A stretch of 6,028 nt of DNA from an uncultured Burkholderiaceae bacterium. Its GTDB lineage: Bacteria; Pseudomonadota; Gammaproteobacteria; Burkholderiales; Burkholderiaceae. The DNA lies in contig CALMPB010000135.1 in assembly GCA_937871985.1 (NCBI GenBank), forward strand, positions 1-6,028. The letters run 5' to 3'. Positions 5,589 through 6,028 of the stretch are shown in pieces. Position 1 is the stretch's first letter; each line of letters begins with the position of its first letter. Below the pieces are notes generated by a model that was given only the letters and a program-made list of their open reading frames with translations, searched no databases and was not told where the DNA came from. The position numbers and the translations under genes are program-made.

Positions 5589-6028
5589 GTGGACGACTTC
5601 ACTAGCGGCGAATTTTCTGAGAACCTGGCGAGAGTCGACTCATTGATCGCCGCAGCGCAAAGGCTTCAAGCCGATGGTGCTGGTGGCGAAGAACTGCATC
5701 GCGATGTTCTTCGCGCTGCAACCGTCTTCCTTCACAGCACGATCGAAGAGATCGTCCGCAACCTGTTCCTCACTCGCCTTCCATACTCGACTCCTGATCG
5801 CCTCAACAAGATTCCTCTGGCGTCGCATGAATCGACACATCGCCCCAAGCCGATTCAGCTTGGTGACCTCGCTGCCTTCAGGGGGAGGTTTGTTGAGAAC
5901 GTAATTATTGAGTCAATCAACCGATTCGTTGACACATTGAATATCAACAACTCCGATCAACTAGTGCAATGCCTAGAACTCGCCGACCTAAAGATCGATC
6001 CAGTTCGCCCCTTCTTGGCAAATGTAGA
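5589..6028 (+). CDS. HEPN-like protein, 3' end cut by window edge
   Basis: This frame runs open to the window end, giving at least 146 residues from GTG 5589. It reads as a genuine helical protein, unlike the overlapping frames, which are Ser/Arg-rich. The start of the domain, FSENLARVDSL (9-19), and the helix DVLRAATVFLHSTIEEIVRN (39-58) resemble HEPN domains of the RiboL-PSP/MAE_28990 kind, alpha-helical RNases or toxins common in defence islands. The HEPN catalytic Rx4-6H motif normally lies in a later helix and would fall beyond the window, so activity cannot be judged. The start is uncertain: GTG 5589 has no ribosome site. TTG 5445 in the same frame has a GGAG 8 bases upstream, but the extra residues are Arg/Cys-rich and look non-coding. 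It may be a third component of the RT/SLATT locus or an independent gene. The family call is tentative; that it is coding is fairly sure. Confidence 0.7.
   Translation, partial: MDDFTSGEFSENLARVDSLIAAAQRLQADGAGGEELHRDVLRAATVFLHSTIEEIVRNLFLTRLPYSTPDRLNKIPLASHESTHRPKPIQLGDLAAFRGRFVENVIIESINRFVDTLNINNSDQLVQCLELADLKIDPVRPFLANV

Noticed and set aside
1..6028. CRISPR array, diversity-generating retroelement repeats or insertion-sequence ends
   Set aside because: No regularly spaced repeats, no template/variable repeat pair and no transposase or terminal repeats were seen by eye. The RT lacks an obvious Avd partner.

Overview
The window reads as a bacterial accessory, defence-island-like region. 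It is moderately GC-rich, and its genes prefer G or C at third codon positions, which suggests a proteobacterium (beta or gamma). I cannot name the organism. No housekeeping genes, tRNAs, rRNAs, transposases or CRISPR arrays are visible. All supported genes lie on the + strand.

Module 1 (about 239-2710) is a tight three-gene operon. A small PD-(D/E)XK nuclease-like protein overlaps a soluble Hanks-type Ser/Thr kinase with all its catalytic motifs. The kinase is followed after 8 bases by a 381-residue protein that I do not recognise, whose strand-loop pattern suggests an alpha/beta barrel. The overlap and the close spacing argue that the three are made together. A phosphorylation-controlled nuclease or effector is an inference only.

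Module 2 (about 2711-5310) centres on a stand-alone reverse transcriptase with an intact YVDD active site and a group-II-like thumb, but no intron RNA or HNH nuclease domain seen around it. Just before it lies a small open frame that ends in an ATGA overlap with the RT start and may be the tail of a frameshifted small gene. After the RT comes a gene-free stretch of about 220 bases rich in stem-loops, including a perfect hairpin with a GCAA tetraloop; it is a candidate non-coding RNA. Next is a 2TM SLATT-type membrane protein. SLATT proteins are predicted pore-forming effectors, and one SLATT family is, to my recollection, linked to reverse transcriptases. The simplest reading is that the RT, perhaps with an RNA, senses infection and the SLATT protein damages the membrane.

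Module 3 (about 5311-6028) is a 278-base spacer with a pseudoknot-like fold and an 8-bp inverted repeat. It is followed by the 5' part of a gene, cut by the window edge, that looks like a HEPN-type protein. Kinase/nuclease, RT/SLATT and HEPN genes side by side are typical of stacked anti-phage systems. Whether modules 1 to 3 form one system or several neighbours cannot be settled from the sequence.
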